Source: Gemmatimonadota bacterium
Lineage (GTDB): Bacteria; Latescibacterota; UBA2968; GCA-2709665
Assembly (NCBI GenBank): GCA_028873695.1
Contig: JAPPNU010000008.1
Span: forward strand, 233,299 to 297,298
Reading direction: 5' to 3'
Length of the DNA stretch: 64,000 bases
Below the pieces are notes generated by a model, which worked only from the letters and a program-made list of their open reading frames with translations, ran no database searches and had not been told where the DNA came from. Shown here one piece after another: positions 60,786 to 64,000 of the stretch (within the stretch, counting starts at the first letter, position 1; every line of letters starts with the position of its first letter). A program made the translations under genes and the position numbers.

Positions 60786-61883
60786 ATGAAAATGCAGGCG
60801 TCGGTACTGTTGGAACCGCTCAGGCCGCTGGTCGTGGAGGACCTGGATCTGGAAGGGCCGAAGCAGGACGAAGTCATGGTGCGGATGGTGGCCAGCGGCG
60901 TCTGTCACAGTTGTCTGCACGTCGTGGACGGGGGCTGGAAAGGGTTTCCGATGCCGATGGTGCTGGGAGATGAAGGGGCGGGCGTGGTGGAGGAGGTGGG
61001 CCCCGGCGTGACGCACGTAAAGCCGGGAGATCATGTGATCCTCTCGTGGTCTCCAACCTGCGGGCGCTGTCACTATTGCGTCACCGGGCTTTCTCACCTG
61101 TGCGAACACGGCGTGCCGTCCAACGGCGTCTTGATGGATGGCACCTCGAGAATGAAATTGCGCGGGGATACGGTCTACCACTACGGACCGGCGTGCAGCT
61201 TTTCTTCCTATTCGGTGATGCCGGCGTCGTGCGCCGTGCCGATTCGTGATGATATGCCGCTGGACGTGGCCGCGCTGATCGGGTGTTCCGTGATGACGGG
61301 CGTGGGTTCGGTAATCAACACCGCCGCTGTGACGCCGGGGGCGAGCATGGCGGTGTTCGGAACGGGTGGAATCGGTCTGAACGCGGTCCAGGGTGGCACG
61401 CTGGTACAGGCCCATCCCATAATCGCCGTTGACATCAATCCAGAAAAGCTCGAATACGCGAAATCGTTCGGCGCCACCCACGTGATCAACGCCGCCGAGG
61501 ACGATCCCGTGGAGGCGATCCGGGACCTGACGGGTCGGGGCGCCGATTACTCGTTCGTGGCCGTTGGTGTCGCCGAGGTCATCAACCAGGCATGGGATTG
61601 CCTGGCGCCCAGAGGCCAGTGCGTGTTGATCGGTCTGCCGCCGACCGGATCGACGGTGACGTTCGATACGGGAAAACTCCAGGCGAACGAACGTATCCTC
61701 CGCGGGTCCAAATACGGTAGCGCGAGGACGTGGGACGATTTTCGCCGGATGGTGGAGCTCTACCTGGCCGGCAAGCTCAAGATTGACGAACTGGTGACGC
61801 GGAAATACGGCGTGGATGAAGCGAACGAGGCCTTCGATGCGCTCGTAGCGGGGGAAGTTGCCCGCGGCCTGATCGTCTTCTGA
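60786..61883 (+). CDS. Zinc-type alcohol dehydrogenase (MDR family) with altered catalytic-site residues
   Basis: It is 365 residues from ATG 60786 after GGGAGG. Structural zinc cysteines are C92, C95, C98 and C106; NAD motif GTGGIG at 192-197. At the catalytic zinc, C40 and C167 are present, but the usual CHTD is CHSC (C43 in place of Asp) and the usual GHE is GDE (D62 in place of His). It is otherwise like class III-type and benzyl alcohol dehydrogenases. The substitutions could change metal binding or substrate range. Confidence 0.9.
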   Translation: MKMQASVLLEPLRPLVVEDLDLEGPKQDEVMVRMVASGVCHSCLHVVDGGWKGFPMPMVLGDEGAGVVEEVGPGVTHVKPGDHVILSWSPTCGRCHYCVTGLSHLCEHGVPSNGVLMDGTSRMKLRGDTVYHYGPACSFSSYSVMPASCAVPIRDDMPLDVAALIGCSVMTGVGSVINTAAVTPGASMAVFGTGGIGLNAVQGGTLVQAHPIIAVDINPEKLEYAKSFGATHVINAAEDDPVEAIRDLTGRGADYSFVAVGVAEVINQAWDCLAPRGQCVLIGLPPTGSTVTFDTGKLQANERILRGSKYGSARTWDDFRRMVELYLAGKLKIDELVTRKYGVDEANEAFDALVAGEVARGLIVF

Positions 61884-61921
61884 AAAGGGCGCCCCGGTTT
61901 CCGTTCGACCTCCGCCTCGTC

Positions 61922-62848
61922 TCACCCCGTCCGTTCGTTGGATCGGTCGTCACGCCAGGACGGCACGGTCCACGTGTTGAACCAGTTCCACTTCCAGAGG
62001 ACCCGTTTCGAGGGCAGTTCCACTTCGTATTCCATGCCGGCCGTGAAAGGCAGTACGCGGGTCCTGTGCCCCACGGCCTCCCGGATCCATTCGATGAACG
62101 CCGCCGCGTCCGTGACGTCAGGCGGCCAGGTCCCGTGCGGGATGGGGTCGGACGCGCGGTCGGTGCGGTAGTGGATCGGTATGAGGAATTCCGGCTCGAT
62201 GGCGTCGATGCATTGAAGGAGTTTGTCCGTGCGGTCCTCGCCGCCCCATTCCGTCAGGCCCAATTTCATGTGGATGAGGTAGGTGACCCTCCCGCGCAGT
62301 TTCTCAAGCGCGCGGTAGGGTTCGGTGAGGTCGCCGGTATGAAGGAACGAGACGTCGAGATCCCGGACGGTGACGAGGTATCCGCAGTTGGGCAGGTCGG
62401 GTCTCTGGTTTTCCCCGCTTTCGATAATGTCCACGTGAATGGGACCGAGGTCCAGCTCGAAGGGGCCTGGAAAGCTGCGGTTCTCCCCGCCGACGTGGCT
62501 CAGGAACCCTGGGAAGACCACCTGCACGAGCCCCCGGTCGATGTACTTCGTGATGGGCAGGTCCCGGTCGAATGCGGCGTCGCGGTATTTTTCGTCCACG
62601 GGCCGGTCGGGGTCGCAGCAACCCGGGCTCACGAAGATTTTCTTGAAGCGATCTCCCCGGCAGAGACGGCGAAGCGTGCCGGGGTGGCAATGATCGAAGT
62701 GTTCATGGCTGATAAAGATATAATCGAAATCGGGCGAAGCGCCGGTCAGGTTTTCGCCGAACAGATACGGGTCGAAGGCGAAGTTGACCGCGTCCGTACG
62801 CACTTCGAAACCGCCGCAACCGGTCCATTTGAGAAAAATCGGATTCAT
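61922..62848 (-). CDS. MBL-fold metal-dependent hydrolase
   Basis: It is 308 residues, metallo-beta-lactamase fold. Metal motif HEHFDH at 48-53, then SFLHTGDLTE and the histidine in IPIHYRTD. The layout resembles UlaG-like and N-acyl-phosphatidylethanolamine phospholipase-like members, which act on sugar lactones or phosphodiesters. It is convergent with the alcohol dehydrogenase. Substrate unknown. Confidence 0.9.
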   Translation of the reverse strand: MNPIFLKWTGCGGFEVRTDAVNFAFDPYLFGENLTGASPDFDYIFISHEHFDHCHPGTLRRLCRGDRFKKIFVSPGCCDPDRPVDEKYRDAAFDRDLPITKYIDRGLVQVVFPGFLSHVGGENRSFPGPFELDLGPIHVDIIESGENQRPDLPNCGYLVTVRDLDVSFLHTGDLTEPYRALEKLRGRVTYLIHMKLGLTEWGGEDRTDKLLQCIDAIEPEFLIPIHYRTDRASDPIPHGTWPPDVTDAAAFIEWIREAVGHRTRVLPFTAGMEYEVELPSKRVLWKWNWFNTWTVPSWRDDRSNERTG

Positions 62849-63249
62849 GGCAGACTCTCAGGGACGGTGGATTAACCACAATTCAAAAAAGGCAACCGTT
62901 GATTTACCACAAAAAGCACAAAAGGCACAGAAGGTGACGGTGCGAAAACGGGGTATCGAGGTCGTACAAATGGATACAATTTCCCTCCACGTCCAGCGGC
63001 CTCAAGTATCCGGGGCCTTTGGCGTCAAATCGTCTTTGTTCTTCTGCATTAATTCGACATTCAGGTCCACGAACAATTGCGAACCAGGGTTAATTTTCAT
63101 TCGTGGAAGTCAGCGGATCACCGCCCCTTGTGTCTTCAATTCTCCACCGCCTGCCATTGCCATGTAGGGGCGTCCCTTGTGGGCGCCCGCAGTTTCAGTC
63201 AACATATCGATCGTGAATCGGAAAGCAAAGCGCGGAATGGGGTGCACTT
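62849..63249. other. Intergenic region with repeats
   Basis: It contains the motif run ACCACAAAAAGCACAAAAGG (about 62912-62931), similar to that at 31550-31625, and the second copy of the TGTAGGGGCGTCCCTTGTGG... repeat (63163-63188). A 32-codon minus-strand frame at 63002-63100 (MKINPGSQLFVDLNVELMQK...) reads protein-like but has no ribosome-binding site; it may be a fragment of a lost gene. Confidence 0.45.
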
Positions 63250-63792
63250 GTGGCACGACACGCTGACACACACCAGGCGGGAGTCCGGTTCGGATGTTCG
63301 ATCGCCCTCTTCGTCTACGGTACGTTGAAACGCGGGTACTCGAACCATGATGGGTACTGCCACGGCGTGAACTCGGTTGAAGAGGCGCTGGTTTGCGGAC
63401 GCCTTTTTATCAGACCCGACCGGATCCCGTTTCTGGAGGTCCCCGAAAGGAATATCCTGGCAACGGGAACCGCCGATCCCGCGGCCGACGCGTCCGTGCA
63501 GCAACGCCTTGCACGAGACATCGAGTCCCGGCTGATGGCGGAACGTCCGCCCGATCCGCCGGTGAGCGGCCGGGGCGTCGTGCAGGGGGAGTTGCTCGTG
63601 TTCGACGATCCGGAGACGCGCCTGCCCGCCATCGACCGCCTGGAAGGCTTCCGCCCCGGCGGTCGAAGTCTTTATCGACGTGTCCTCGTGCCGGTCTGGA
63701 TGAAAGAAACGCGCACTGTCGCCTGGACCTACGCTGTGGAGACAAAACCGCTTGATTGGCCGATTCTGGAATCCGATTCTTGGACGGGGTGA
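63250..63792 (+). CDS. Gamma-glutamylcyclotransferase-like protein
   Basis: It is 180 residues with start GTG 63250 (uncertain; GTG 63283 is an alternative). The GGCT/AIG2 signature LFVYGTLKRGYSNHDGY is at the N-terminus and the catalytic glutamate lies in LPAIDRLEGFRPGG, followed by YRRVLVPVW. About 35 residues longer in the middle than the typical bacterial GGCT-like protein (segment with ERNILATGTADPAADASVQQ). Acts on gamma-glutamyl amines or unknown substrates. Confidence 0.85.
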   Translation: MARHADTHQAGVRFGCSIALFVYGTLKRGYSNHDGYCHGVNSVEEALVCGRLFIRPDRIPFLEVPERNILATGTADPAADASVQQRLARDIESRLMAERPPDPPVSGRGVVQGELLVFDDPETRLPAIDRLEGFRPGGRSLYRRVLVPVWMKETRTVAWTYAVETKPLDWPILESDSWTG

Positions 63793-64000
63793 TTAAACCC
63801 ACACGCAAGACCCGCACGTCGTCGGGCACGAAACCGGATACACATCTCTGGACGGCGGAAGTCGGCCACATGGAAACTTGCGAAACCATAAGAATTCTTG
63901 TGGGGGGGGGGGGGGGGTTTTTTTTAAGGAAGGTTGTAACCGTTTTCAGCCGGTCGTAACCATGAAATTGTATGAGTCCCACGGGGATTTTTGCTTTTAT
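63793..64000. other. End region with a G16T8 tract
   Basis: No gene is supported. Sixteen G (63902-63917) are directly followed by eight T (63918-63925). This may be a genuine homopolymer tract or an artefact near a contig end. Confidence 0.6.

Noticed and set aside
1..64000. tRNA or rRNA genes
   Set aside because: No cloverleaf with a TTCGANTC-type T-arm or rRNA segment was recognised by eye in the gaps; a covariance search could still find one.

Overview
This window is a GC-rich chromosomal segment from a bacterium. It has bacterial ribosomal operon order, sigma70-type promoters, formyl-folate and purine enzymes, and a BamD-type outer-membrane assembly lipoprotein, so the cell is probably Gram-negative. 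The mix of a propeller/SpoIIE sensor, many enolase, amidohydrolase, GH38-like and DUF-type catabolic genes, and palindromic dispersed repeats resembles uncultured FCB-type lineages such as Latescibacterota. That placement is an impression and was not tested.

Layout. (1) Positions 1-15.7 kb hold the fused S10-spc-alpha ribosomal operon on the + strand: 'tuf (5' truncated), rpsJ, rplC, rplD, rplW, rplB, rpsS, rplV, rpsC, rplP, rpmC, rpsQ, rplN, rplX, rplE, rpsZ, rpsH, rplF, rplR, rpsE, rpmD, rplO, secY, rpmJ, rpsM, rpsK, rpsD, rpoA, rplQ. The map, adk and infA genes often found between secY and rpmJ are absent. The operon is interrupted three times by ~160 bp inverted-repeat elements. A GHL10-like secreted hydrolase gene and a 23S rRNA uracil methyltransferase gene follow with overlaps. 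(2) 18.5-33 kb is housekeeping and metabolism: greA and a DHDPS-family lyase from divergent promoters, a displaced short adenylate kinase, a 1032-residue propeller sensor with a SpoIIE phosphatase, a HAD-purL-folD operon, an aldo/keto reductase and a ribokinase. (3) 33.8-42 kb contains bamD-nadD-orf-zapA, a glycosyltransferase, an MFS transporter, a 2-hydroxyacid dehydrogenase with a DUF1015 gene, an M24 peptidase and an EamA transporter. (4) 43-62 kb is a catabolic region, nearly all on +: GH38-like protein, isochorismatase-fold hydrolase, enolase-superfamily dehydratase, D-aminoacylase, penicillin acylase-like protein, SDR, two-subunit CoA-transferase, creatininase-like amidohydrolase, FAH-family protein, desaturase, two tandem paralogues of unknown function, a zinc alcohol dehydrogenase and an MBL-fold protein. 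(5) The last kilobase holds a GGCT-like gene and a suspicious G16T8 tract near the end.

What stands out. One family of ~160 bp inverted-repeat elements has four full copies and one short copy. The full copies begin within two bases of the upstream stop codon, two of them inside the ribosomal operon. A second, unrelated element sits right after the rplF stop. A ~120 nt leader is shared by two unrelated genes 35 kb apart (adenylate kinase and FAH-family). Several catabolic enzymes have altered active sites: a GH38-like protein lacking its N-terminal metal motif, and an alcohol dehydrogenase with two substituted catalytic-site positions. A tandem pair of strongly motif-conserved proteins of unknown function is the best candidate for undescribed biochemistry.
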